A DNA stretch of 64,000 bases from Candidatus Dependentiae bacterium. GTDB taxonomy: Bacteria; Babelota; Babeliae; Babelales; Vermiphilaceae. Where the stretch lies: NCBI GenBank assembly GCA_040878395.1, contig JBBDMI010000008.1, positions 1 to 64,000 on the forward strand. The letters run 5' to 3'. The notes beneath the pieces are model-generated. The model was not told the origin of the DNA and ran no database searches. It saw only the letters and a list, made by a program, of their open reading frames with translations. A program made the position numbers and the translations under genes. This document shows positions 52,973-61,491 of the stretch, piece by piece (positions within the stretch are counted from its first letter, which is position 1; every line of letters begins with the position of its first letter).

Positions 52973-54013
52973 ATGAAAAAACAGAAACAACGTTTATATC
53001 CTCATGTTCAGCATGGGCGTTTTTATAATTATCCAAACGAAAATCCTGAAGGTTTTTTTTTCAGGTCTTTTTATATTTACTTAAAATCATATATTAATCG
53101 TTTTTTTTATCATCCGAATACTTCCGAATGGCAAATGCAATTGAAGCCTATTGTTCGTAGTGCAAAGCCGGTTATTACTTGGATTGGACATTCGACATTC
53201 TTAATTCAGATGAATGGCATTAATATTTTAACGGATCCAATTTTTGGTGATGCTACTTCTCTGTTTCCTCGTATATTGCAACCGGGTATAACGCTTGCTC
53301 AATTGCCGCCTATCGATTATGTTGTTATATCGCATAATCATTTGGATCATATGGATGAGCCGGCATTAACGGTATTGAAAGAGCGCAATCCGTATTGTCG
53401 TTATTTAGTTCCTTTGGGCGACAAAGCTTGGTTTGACAAGCGTGCATTTACTCATGTACGTGAATATACGTGGTGGCAACAGGACAGTTTTGTGTTATCA
53501 GATATTGTTACCGATAGAGTTACTTTTACTTTTTTACCGGCGTTTCATTGGTCTCAACGAGGTATGTTTGATAAGAACAGATCATTATGGGGTAGTTGGA
53601 TGATTGAGATTGGCGGAAAAAAAATCTATTTTGGTGGTGATACTGCATATGCAAAACATTTCAAATCTATTGGTGTTGAATTTGGTCAGATTGATTGTGC
53701 AATTTTGCCAATTGGTCCATGTGAACCACATAAGTGGATGAAATATTCACATGCAAATGCGTATGAAGCTTTTCAAGCTTTTAAAGATTTGAATGCTCAT
53801 CATTTTATTCCTATGCATTGGGGTACTTACTATTTTGGTACTGATACATTTGATATGCCTATAAAGTTGCTTAATCATGCTTGGCAATCAGCAATCACTA
53901 ACAAACAGGTTTCCCAAGAACAGTTGCACATTTTACGTGCAGGCCAACGTATTGATTTACCACTGGCTTCAGATATGCCAATTATTGAATTACCAAAAGA
54001 AATTCAGCGTTAA
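52973..54013 (+). CDS. NAPE-PLD-like metallo-beta-lactamase-fold hydrolase
   Basis: A 346-residue metallo-hydrolase. The double-zinc site is SHNHLDHMD (H121, H123, D125, H126), with FHW (His192), GGDTAY (Asp223) and PMHWGTY (His282). The blocks ITWIGHSTFLIQMNG, LTDPIFGDA, SLWGSWMIEIGGKK and PIGPCEPHKWMKYSHA follow the order seen in N-acyl-phosphatidylethanolamine phospholipase D and its bacterial COG2220/RomA relatives. It may cleave phospholipid head groups. No signal peptide is seen. No good ribosome site is visible before the ATG. Confidence 0.85.
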   Translation: MKKQKQRLYPHVQHGRFYNYPNENPEGFFFRSFYIYLKSYINRFFYHPNTSEWQMQLKPIVRSAKPVITWIGHSTFLIQMNGINILTDPIFGDATSLFPRILQPGITLAQLPPIDYVVISHNHLDHMDEPALTVLKERNPYCRYLVPLGDKAWFDKRAFTHVREYTWWQQDSFVLSDIVTDRVTFTFLPAFHWSQRGMFDKNRSLWGSWMIEIGGKKIYFGGDTAYAKHFKSIGVEFGQIDCAILPIGPCEPHKWMKYSHANAYEAFQAFKDLNAHHFIPMHWGTYYFGTDTFDMPIKLLNHAWQSAITNKQVSQEQLHILRAGQRIDLPLASDMPIIELPKEIQR

Positions 54014-54136
54014 TTGTTAACTGAGTAATGCTGTGAACATTTTTAATATCTAATGCTGTCGAATGAAAGCATATTCCATAATCAGGATGTAATTTAATCA
54101 ATGTTTGGTCAAGCTTCAAACAATTTTCATTGTCCA

Positions 54137-54376
54137 TTTTGTCATCCCTGAAGGGGATCCAGCGGTGACTGGTATAATCTCGACATTAACTGGGCTAAAA
54201 AAGTTTGTTCGTTTAGAAAATGATTGGTTTCCAATTGAATATATACAAAATAAGCGTAATGTAACCATTTGTTTTTAAATTTTACTTTATAATATTTTTA
54301 GATAATGCACACCATTGATTAAGACTTTATTGACACTAAGCCGGTTACCGCTGGATCCCCTTCAGGGATGACAAGA
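54137..54376. repeat. 240-bp inverted-repeat element (second large copy)
   Basis: The left arm (54137-54172) and right arm (54341-54376) are inverted copies of 36 bases with three differences, and are nearly identical to the arms of the 14716-14903 element. The arms extend outward imperfectly: the left flank near 54109-54136 resembles the reverse complement of 54377-54412. The inner 168 bp share only the edges (GGTATAATCT, CTTTATTGA) with the other copy. No gene is carried; a predicted ORF here (54319-54570) is an artefact of the repeat. Confidence 0.85.
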
Positions 54377-54443
54377 TGGACAAATTGCTTTGTTTTTTGT
54401 GCTTGGATTATTACATTTTGTTTAAGAATTGTTTGAACATATT

Positions 54444-54519
54444 TGATGACAAAATAGAGAATTATTTCATCTATAATAATCATTACTATACAAAAAATGT
54501 TTAAAAACTGTTCACACAT
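54444..54519. repeat. dispersed repeat module (third copy)
   Basis: TGATGACAAAATAGAG through TCATCTATAATAATCATTAC to GTTCACACA matches the minus strand of 21551-21629 along most of its length and 14896-14953 in part. It lies right at the 3' end of the small exported gene at 54522. Confidence 0.7.
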
Positions 54520-54521
54520 AT

Positions 54522-54875
54522 TTAACTGAGTAATGTGTATAGAGACAATCCAATTGTTGCCAAACCACATCCAATAGCAGCTAATCCATAATACATAGCT
54601 TTTTTACGAGAAGTATCTTCAATTGATTTGCATTCAGCTTTGTTTTTGTTATGTAATAATAATGGCAATGGGTGGCTTGAATTCGGTACATCCCAAATAA
54701 TATTTCTAAAGTGATCATCTATTTGTTCAGCAAAGCTATGATTACTATAACTGTATCCTGCAGTTGCTAAAGTTCCGAGTGCAGATAAGCCAAGCGCAAT
54801 GTTAAGTTTATTTACAGCATGCATGGATGAGATTGGAATTAAGCAGATAAAGCTTAGAATTATTTTTTTATTCAT
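54522..54875 (-). CDS. small exported or membrane protein
   Basis: A 117-residue protein. From the Met at 54875 it starts with a signal peptide (MNKKIILSFICLIPISSMHA), followed by two hydrophobic segments (about 22-40 and 95-115) around a charged middle. A start at 54893 is possible but less likely. It abuts a dispersed repeat at its 3' end and lies 30 bases downstream of the HDAC11-like gene, so it may be cotranscribed with it. Function unknown. Confidence 0.6.
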   Translation of the reverse strand: MNKKIILSFICLIPISSMHAVNKLNIALGLSALGTLATAGYSYSNHSFAEQIDDHFRNIIWDVPNSSHPLPLLLHNKNKAECKSIEDTSRKKAMYYGLAAIGCGLATIGLSLYTLLS

Positions 54876-54905
54876 AGTTATTATTACTTCCATTTTAGAT
54901 TTGCT

Positions 54906-55961
54906 TTAATGTATAATATTACGTTTTCTTAGTAAGCATTCGATGGAATGAGCAATAATACGTGCACTTGCACTAGTATAGCCACCTGACAACACCATTG
55001 TGATTGGAATATCATGCTGTTTCGCTTGTTCAAAAACATAATCGTCACGTTCGATAATCGCATCTTCTGAGATGTCCATACGTCCTAGTGGATCTTCTTT
55101 ATAGATATCAGTTCCTGCATTATAGATAATAAAATTTGGTTGTTCATTCTTTATAATTTCTGGAAGCTTTTCTTTTAATTTATTTAGATATTCAGTGTCT
55201 GATGGAACGCGTGGGCCTAAATGCCATTCTGATTCAAATACAACAGGATAAGTGATATGTTTCTGATTTCTTCCATGAGGATAATTTTTTCTATACATAT
55301 CAAAAGTTTTAATGCGATCATCATCTTTGCAGCCTTCTTCGTGACCATTTCCTTGATGTGCATCTAAATCAATAATTAATACTTTCCAGTCAGGGTGATT
55401 ATCAAGGATTTTTTTTGCAGCAAGTTGTATATCACCATAAAAACAAAAACCACCGCCATGATCAGTTTCTGCATGGTGGTAGCCACCAGATAGATTTATT
55501 GCCCATCCATTATCAAGAGCTAACTCAGTTGCACGAATAGTACCACCTGTTGCTAAACGCATAGGGCGTAATAAGTATCGCTGCAATAGCCAATTGGGTA
55601 TGAACTTTAATGGGTATATCTCGGCAATACGAGCAACTGTTGTGGAATCATTTAAAGAATCTAAATAACGTGCTGTATGTACAGATTCAAGGTCAGATCG
55701 TGTAACCTCTTGGGGTTTATAAAATTGGCCTGGATGAATGCCTAAGCGTGTAAGTGCTTTGTGTATTTTAGAATATTTACAACTATCAAAAGGATGCAGT
55801 TTTTCTATACCAAAGAAACTGACATCATACTTTTGATGATAAACAATAGGAATTTTTTTGGTTTCAGTTTTTTCTCGTGCTTTTTGTTTCCATACCTTTG
55901 TATGCATAGCTAATGGTGATAATATGAGGCTTATACCTATCAAAAATAAGATTTTTTTCAT
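54906..55961 (-). CDS. exported HDAC11-like (class IV) deacetylase/deacylase
   Basis: A 351-residue arginase-fold deacetylase. The sequence follows human HDAC11 block by block: GIEKLHPFDSCKYSKI (51-66), VHTARYLDSL, LRPMRLATGGTI (131-142), GYHHAETDHGGGFC (160-173, tandem His162-His163), IDLDAHQGNGHE (zinc ligands Asp200 and His202), YNAGTDIYKEDPLG (zinc ligand Asp285) and LSGGYTS (Tyr328). All catalytic residues are kept. HDAC11 removes long fatty-acyl groups from lysine. The first 20 residues (MKKILFLIGISLILSPLA) form a signal peptide or anchor, so the enzyme probably acts outside the cytosol. Host protein deacylation is inference. Confidence 0.9.
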   Translation of the reverse strand: MKKILFLIGISLILSPLAMHTKVWKQKAREKTETKKIPIVYHQKYDVSFFGIEKLHPFDSCKYSKIHKALTRLGIHPGQFYKPQEVTRSDLESVHTARYLDSLNDSTTVARIAEIYPLKFIPNWLLQRYLLRPMRLATGGTIRATELALDNGWAINLSGGYHHAETDHGGGFCFYGDIQLAAKKILDNHPDWKVLIIDLDAHQGNGHEEGCKDDDRIKTFDMYRKNYPHGRNQKHITYPVVFESEWHLGPRVPSDTEYLNKLKEKLPEIIKNEQPNFIIYNAGTDIYKEDPLGRMDISEDAIIERDDYVFEQAKQHDIPITMVLSGGYTSASARIIAHSIECLLRKRNIIH

Positions 55962-56188
55962 TGCGATATCCTTTATGAGAAAATTTCTCGAATTGTATAT
56001 TTAGATTATATTTTTTTACATATTTCGTCAAAAGCCCTAAGTCTAGAAATGCCAATTCAATAGGATTTTAGATGTAACTATGTGTAAAGCATTGATCTAT
56101 ATAATTCTATTTGAATATAATTTTATTATAAAGAAAGTATTAATCAAAGAATGATTATGCATCAATGATTTATGGGGAATTTATATTC

Positions 56189-57109
56189 ATGAAAAAAAAG
56201 TTATGCCTGGTTTTGTGTTTAATGATGCATAATGTGCATGGTTATATTTATCAAGCGGTTGTTATGCGTAAATGGCAGCCTGATTTTAATCGATTTCATT
56301 ATTTTATTGGCTTGGGTGATCTACATGATAAAAAACATCCATCAAATGGTGAGCATGTACAAAAGCTTGAACAACTATTGGCTAATACACAAAAAGATGA
56401 TTTAAAGTTATTTACTGAAGATTTAAGTGCTGCCAATAGTGATGGTCATTATGTGGTTAAAGGTTATTTGATTAATTCTCGTGGTGGTATTCTTGGCGGA
56501 TTGACCGACAAGTGTCGCACCTTTGGTATTGATGTCGACAATCTGGAATATCGTTATGCGAGAGTTTGTGCATTAGGGCCGGTGTTGAATAATCGAGATA
56601 AAAATATATTTGATCTTGCATCTACGTGTAAAATAAATATTGGTGATTTTACCAATGAAATTTATGATGAATTGGATCGTATTGCATTGTTTCAAGATGG
56701 TGCACAGTGCAATGGTTGGTATAAAAAAAATATGCAAAACATTAAACGAAAAATGCGTGATTTAGATTGGCCATCTTGCCAAAATGCACATATTGCTGAA
56801 TATTTATCTTGCATGAACAAGCCTCTTGTGCCTTTTATTAATCATTTGCTTACTTTTGATGCAAGTATTTTGGATATGAAGATGGTACATGAGATCACAC
56901 AGCATACAGATAAAGAGCGCATTTGTGCAATTGCAGGTGGTTCACATATTGATCGCGCAAGTAAGGTATTGAAAAAAATAGGTTATAGTTCTGTTTTTCA
57001 AGCAAAACCTACATTTCAAAGAGTTTCAAACATTGATGTAGGTAATGTGCAAAATATGCAATCAAAACCTCAGCCTATCTCATTGGATCTATTGCAGAAA
57101 TTTTTCTAA
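56189..57109 (+). CDS. exported protein of unknown function (possibly TraB/ChaN-like)
   Basis: A 306-residue protein. The start at 56189 (TGGGGAAT upstream) gives signal peptide MKKKLCLVLCLMMHNVHG; the 56165 ATG would hide it. Near the N-terminus it has YFIGLGDLHD and near the C-terminus CAIAGGSHIDRASKVLKKIG. This pair vaguely recalls the TraB/TIKI/ChaN group, where a G-x-x-H near the start and a G-x-x-H near the end frame an active site. The match is too weak to assign. A terminator lies just downstream. Confidence 0.6.
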   Translation: MKKKLCLVLCLMMHNVHGYIYQAVVMRKWQPDFNRFHYFIGLGDLHDKKHPSNGEHVQKLEQLLANTQKDDLKLFTEDLSAANSDGHYVVKGYLINSRGGILGGLTDKCRTFGIDVDNLEYRYARVCALGPVLNNRDKNIFDLASTCKINIGDFTNEIYDELDRIALFQDGAQCNGWYKKNMQNIKRKMRDLDWPSCQNAHIAEYLSCMNKPLVPFINHLLTFDASILDMKMVHEITQHTDKERICAIAGGSHIDRASKVLKKIGYSSVFQAKPTFQRVSNIDVGNVQNMQSKPQPISLDLLQKFF

Positions 57110-57121
57110 AAAATGAGAAAA

Positions 57122-57138
57122 GCCCCAAGAACTGGGGC
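57122..57138 (-). terminator. terminator for the leftward gene at 57165
   Basis: On the minus strand GCCCCAGTTCTTGGGGC forms a 6-bp GC stem with a 5-base loop followed by TTTTCTCATTTTTT. It may also act on the rightward gene, which stops at 57109. Confidence 0.7.
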
Positions 57139-57164
57139 CCCTCAAAAGGATGAGATAATTTTTG

Positions 57165-57782
57165 TTAACCCCAAAGGGCTCTTTTCATGCGCCCAAAAAA
57201 TCCAATATTTTCTTCTTTTGGTGTTGCATCTTCAACTATTGTGGGCTTTTGTTTTTGAGGAAGTTCTAGATCTGCAGGTGCAGGTTTATTTTGTAATTCT
57301 GCTAATGATCTACGATTTTCATTTACACCTTTAAGGATCGTTCCCATATCTTGTCTGATTTCTTTGCGTGTAGCTTTGCCTTCAGTTTGAATCAGTTGCA
57401 TAAGATATTCTTTTACATTTCTTAAAAGTGAACGAGTGGTTCTGCCTTCGTATCGCACATTGTACATTAAGTTATGATAGATGCTGTATATGGTATAAAC
57501 AGTGAACGTTCCGCCTGCAATCAACAAAATCGGTTTCTTGTTTTCCCATGCCCATGAGCCGGCATCACCAAGTGAACTAATGTCATATAGCGATGTTCTG
57601 CTTTGAGGGATGAGATTAGTTTTTTGTGTAAATAAAGCAAATTGTGCTGAAAGCTTTGTGATTTCTTTGCCTTGTGTTTCCACAGCTTGAACTAACTGAT
57701 CTAGTGGCATATCTGTTGTATGAGATAGATTGACTATGCATGAAGAAAATAATAAAAATAAGACTGATTTTTTAATAACCAT
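57165..57782 (-). CDS. exported or anchored coiled-coil protein
   Basis: A 205-residue protein. The start at 57782 has GGAAGG upstream and yields a signal peptide (MVIKKSVLFLLFSSCIVNLS). A short helical part, a membrane helix (about 85-105: KPILLIAGGTFTVYTIYSIY), a charged helical region (about 110-165) and a Pro/Lys-rich tail ending FFGRMKRALWG follow. No family is recognised. Confidence 0.65.
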   Translation of the reverse strand: MVIKKSVLFLLFSSCIVNLSHTTDMPLDQLVQAVETQGKEITKLSAQFALFTQKTNLIPQSRTSLYDISSLGDAGSWAWENKKPILLIAGGTFTVYTIYSIYHNLMYNVRYEGRTTRSLLRNVKEYLMQLIQTEGKATRKEIRQDMGTILKGVNENRRSLAELQNKPAPADLELPQKQKPTIVEDATPKEENIGFFGRMKRALWG

Positions 57783-58012
57783 AATATAACCTTCCATCTG
57801 TTTTATACGTTCCATTTATCACGTATAATTTAATTATTACATAATCAATGAAAAAGTCAATTGCTGCTCATCATTAGATGTCGAAGGTGCCGCACTATTT
57901 ATTTCTATTTGAAAACGTTTTGATCGGTAATAGTTGAAAAAAGCGTGTTTACATGTTATGTTTGCTGCCCGTACATATTTCCATTTTTTTACCAAATTCT
58001 AGGGAGAGAGGC

Positions 58013-59953
58013 ATGAAAAACAGTATGCGTAATCTGCTCAAAGAGGATCGACTTTTTTCTGCTAACAATGATTTTAAGGCTAATGCTCATGTGAAAGATC
58101 GATCGTTATTTCTTCTTGCCGAACAAGATTACCTAGAATATTGGCAACAGGAGGCTGAAAATCTTCATTGGTTTAATAAATGGGATCAAGCAGTTAAATG
58201 GAGTCCTCCTTATACACAATGGTTTGTTAATGGTAAAACAAATGTTTCATATAATTGCCTTGATAGACATATGCCACAGCTCAAAGATAAAGTTGCTTTT
58301 TTTTGGCGAGGTGAATCAGAAAGCGATGAGTTATCATATACCTATGGAGATATGTATGAACGAGTACAAGAATGTGCAAATGGACTCAAAAAATTGGGTA
58401 TAAAAAAGGGTGATCGTGTTGCCATTTACATGCCGATGATTGTTGAAGCGGTTATTGCGATGCAAGCATGTGCGCGTATTGGTGCGATTAGTACTGTGGT
58501 TTTTGCCGGATTTTCATCTCAAGCTTTAGCCGATCGTATTAATGATGCACAATGTTCATTAGTTATTACGGCAAATGGTGCATCGCGCAAAGGAAAAGAA
58601 ATATTACTAAAAAATCAGGTTGATGATGCATTGCAAGAATGTGCAACCGTTGAACATGTAATGGTTTTTACTCACACACAAGCTGAATGTTCAATACAAT
58701 CTGATCGAGATGTCTGGTATCATGAATTGGTTTCTGATGTTGAAAAAGTTTGTCCTGCTGAATTGATGGATGCGGAAGATCCACTGTTTATTTTATATAC
58801 ATCCGGCACGACAGGAAAACCAAAAGGTATCGTGCATACAACCGGTGGTTATATGGTCGGTGCCTATACGACAACAAAATATGTTTTTGATGTACAAGAT
58901 GAGGATGTCTTTTGGTGTACCGCAGATGTCGGCTGGATTACCGGACATACCTATGTTGCTTATGGTCCAATGCTTAATGGTTTGTCTCAAGTTATGTATG
59001 AAGGTGCGCCACATTATCCGCACAAAGGAATTTTTTGGCAGATCATTCAAGAATATAAGGTTTCAATTTTTTATACAGCTCCGACAGCAATTCGTATGTT
59101 TAGCAAATGGGGAGCTGATATATTAAAGCGGTATGATTTGAGTTCATTGCGTTTATTGGGTTCTGTTGGTGAGCCACTCAATCCTGAAGCTTGGATGTGG
59201 TATTATGAACATGTTGGTAACAGTAATTGTTCAATTGTTGATACATGGTGGCAAACGGAAACCGGTTCGATTATGATCACCAATTTGCCTGGTATTGATG
59301 ATCAAAAACCTGGCTATGCGGGAAAACCTTTGCCTGGGATTTCTGTAATTTTATTAGATGAATTTGGCAATGAAATATCAGATGGTTCAGGATTGCTTGC
59401 TATAACAAAACCGTGGCCATCTATGATGCGAGGTTTGTGGGCAGATAATGATCGCTATATAAGTAGTTACTTTAAAGCGCCAACATTCGATACCTATTAT
59501 TGTGGTGATGCAGCAGCAAAAGATGAGCATGGTAATTATATGATCATTGGTCGAGTTGATGATGTTATAAATGTAAGTGGTCATCGTATTGGCACTATGG
59601 AAATTGAATCTGCAATGGTTGATCATGAAGCTGTAGCTGAAGTTGCAGTTGTGCCAAAGCCGCATGAAATTAAAGGTGAAGCAATTATTGCATTTGTGAT
59701 ATTAAAAGAACACATTATTCCTGATGAACAGTTAAAAAATGCATTACAACAACATGTAGTTAAAAAAATTGGTGCCATTGCTCGCCCTGATCAAATTGTG
59801 TTTACTCATGATGTGCCCAAAACACGTTCGGGTAAGATTATGCGGCGGTTATTACGTGAAATGGTGCATGACATACCATTGGGTGATATGACTACATTGG
59901 CAAATCAAGAAGTAGTTTGCGCTCTTAAAGATCATTATATATTACAGGGATAG
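58013..59953 (+). CDS. acs: acetyl-CoA synthetase
   Basis: A 646-residue AMP-forming enzyme turning acetate, ATP and CoA into acetyl-CoA. The family motifs are FNKWDQAVKWSPPYTQWF at the N-terminus, FILYTSGTTGKPKGIVHTTG (ATP loop), DTWWQTETGSIMIT, GRVDDVINVSGHRIGTMEIE and the catalytic Lys in KTRSGKIMRRLLREM (site of regulatory acetylation in other Acs). The start at 58013 has AGGGAGAG upstream; 57953 would add an unrelated tail. Its Lys acetylation could in principle be reversed by a deacetylase, but the HDAC11-like protein nearby appears to be exported. Confidence 0.95.
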   Translation: MKNSMRNLLKEDRLFSANNDFKANAHVKDRSLFLLAEQDYLEYWQQEAENLHWFNKWDQAVKWSPPYTQWFVNGKTNVSYNCLDRHMPQLKDKVAFFWRGESESDELSYTYGDMYERVQECANGLKKLGIKKGDRVAIYMPMIVEAVIAMQACARIGAISTVVFAGFSSQALADRINDAQCSLVITANGASRKGKEILLKNQVDDALQECATVEHVMVFTHTQAECSIQSDRDVWYHELVSDVEKVCPAELMDAEDPLFILYTSGTTGKPKGIVHTTGGYMVGAYTTTKYVFDVQDEDVFWCTADVGWITGHTYVAYGPMLNGLSQVMYEGAPHYPHKGIFWQIIQEYKVSIFYTAPTAIRMFSKWGADILKRYDLSSLRLLGSVGEPLNPEAWMWYYEHVGNSNCSIVDTWWQTETGSIMITNLPGIDDQKPGYAGKPLPGISVILLDEFGNEISDGSGLLAITKPWPSMMRGLWADNDRYISSYFKAPTFDTYYCGDAAAKDEHGNYMIIGRVDDVINVSGHRIGTMEIESAMVDHEAVAEVAVVPKPHEIKGEAIIAFVILKEHIIPDEQLKNALQQHVVKKIGAIARPDQIVFTHDVPKTRSGKIMRRLLREMVHDIPLGDMTTLANQEVVCALKDHYILQG

Positions 59954-60061
59954 ATAGCTGGAAAAGATGATTATATGCCAGTTTCAGGCTGGACAATTAA
60001 TGTTTCCTATATATACTTATGATGTTATATGTTTTTTAATATTAATTTCAGGAAGAAAAGT

Positions 60062-60451
60062 ATGTATATAATTATAATGTTACTTTGTTGTTGTGGATCG
60101 CCTTTTTTGAATGCTTCAGATCATTATGAATTGTCAGGTGGTCAAATGACCATTGCAGGGCTTAAAAAAGCTCATACTGCTGTAACAGTGACTAGATCTG
60201 TTACTGAAAGTGATATTGAATGTATTTTTCAAGATTCCGCTGATTTTATTTCAAAAGATAATAGAGTAATACCTAATGAAAATGTAGTTTCATTTTTAGT
60301 TCAATGGTTTAATTTTCCGGCGCAAGAAGATGATCGAAAAGAAATTTTTCGTTTGAATGAAAACAAAGATTCTGTAGCTCAGAGTGAAATGCAACAATAT
60401 TTCGATGTATTATTGGTTAAGTATGAGTCTTTATTACCTGATTGGAAATAA
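60062..60451 (+). CDS. small exported protein
   Basis: A 129-residue protein with signal peptide MYIIIMLLCCCGSPFLNA and mature start SDHYELSG. The start at 60062 (AGGAAGAAA upstream) is preferred to 60029. The mature part is acidic and mixed. No family is recognised. A terminator follows. Confidence 0.6.
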   Translation: MYIIIMLLCCCGSPFLNASDHYELSGGQMTIAGLKKAHTAVTVTRSVTESDIECIFQDSADFISKDNRVIPNENVVSFLVQWFNFPAQEDDRKEIFRLNENKDSVAQSEMQQYFDVLLVKYESLLPDWK

Positions 60452-60486
60452 GTTAGTCCATAAAAAAAATGTTTAACAAAGATAAT

Positions 60487-60515
60487 AAGCCGCTACTGAT
60501 ATTCAGTAGTGGCTT
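60487..60515. terminator. terminator overlapping the end of the convergent gene
   Basis: AAGCCGCTACTGA (60487-60499) pairs with TCAGTAGTGGCTT (60503-60515) over 13 bp (one G-T), loop TAT, then GTTGTTTTTTT. On the minus strand the hairpin contains the last codons of the PLP enzyme gene (stop at 60493). Confidence 0.8.
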
Positions 60516-61467
60516 GTTGTTTTTTTATTGTATAGAGATCGTTATTTTTTTCATCTTTAGCGTATACATGTTTTGACAGGTAAGCTCTACCTGAATCGCC
60601 GAATATCATAATGCCAAGATCGTTATCAGTAAAATATTTACGCGCATAATCTAATCCTGCCCATGCAACTGCTGCGCTACTTGGGCCAACAAGTATGCCA
60701 TATTCATGAGCAAGTTGTTTCAATAAAGGCAAAGCCTCTTCATCTTTTATTAATATAATTTCATCTACAATAGTTTCATCAAAGACAGGTGAGATAAAAT
60801 CCATGCCCATGCCATCAACATTATATGGTTTAGGTTTGCCGTTTGTTGCGCGATAGGAATTGATTGAATCCATTGCCAATACTTTAATATTTTGGTTTTG
60901 TTCTTTCAAGAAACGTCCTGCACCTGATACCGTTCCGCCGGTGCCCGATGCTGCAAAATAATGAGTTACACTGCCTTCAGTTTGTCGCCAAATTTCAGGA
61001 CCAAGTAAAGTATAATGTGCTTGCGCATTTGCGATATTAAAATATTGATTAGGCATGAATGAGTTAGGAGTTTGTTTGTGCAGTTGTGCAGCTTTACTGT
61101 GATAGCTGTTTGGATCTTCAAGGCAATCGGTATTGGGACAGATTTCAACCTGTGCGCCAAAAGCTTTGAGTGTTTCCAGTTTTTCTGTGCTAATTTTTTC
61201 TGAAACACAAATGATAACATGGTATCCTTTTGCGGCGCCAATCATCGCTGTTGCAATTCCTTGATTACCGGACGATGCATCGATTATCGTGCCACCAGGT
61301 TTAATTTTGCCCTGTTTTTCGGCCTGTTCGATCATGAAGAGTGCTGAGCGATCTTTTACGCTTCCACCGGGATTGAGATATTCTAATTTTGCAAATAGTC
61401 TACCGCGTGGTACTTCAATTTGAACAAGCGGTGTGTTTCCTATGGCATGAAAAATTTTTTTGAACAT
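60493..61467 (-). CDS. cysteine synthase / cystathionine beta-synthase family PLP enzyme
   Basis: A 324-residue fold-type II PLP enzyme. The PLP Lys lies in GGSVKDRSALFMIEQA (about 32-47), the phosphate/substrate loop is DASSGNQGIATAMIGAAKGY, and the PLP phosphate-binding GTGGT is in AASGTGGTVSGAGRFL (about 172-187). NSYHSKAAQLHKQTPNSF and the PNQYFNIANAQAHY block fit the CBS-like branch better than classical CysK. It may make cysteine or cystathionine. The start at 61467 is preferred because the AGGGG site is too close to 61476. The regulatory CBS domains are absent. Confidence 0.9.
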   Translation of the reverse strand: MFKKIFHAIGNTPLVQIEVPRGRLFAKLEYLNPGGSVKDRSALFMIEQAEKQGKIKPGGTIIDASSGNQGIATAMIGAAKGYHVIICVSEKISTEKLETLKAFGAQVEICPNTDCLEDPNSYHSKAAQLHKQTPNSFMPNQYFNIANAQAHYTLLGPEIWRQTEGSVTHYFAASGTGGTVSGAGRFLKEQNQNIKVLAMDSINSYRATNGKPKPYNVDGMGMDFISPVFDETIVDEIILIKDEEALPLLKQLAHEYGILVGPSSAAVAWAGLDYARKYFTDNDLGIMIFGDSGRAYLSKHVYAKDEKNNDLYTIKKQQATTEYQ

Positions 61468-61491
61468 GATATGCATTCCCCTCGTTTTTTT

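Noticed and set aside
54319-54570. 83-residue leftward ORF
   Set aside because: It runs through the right arm of the inverted-repeat element and the dispersed module, so it is an artefact of repeat sequence.
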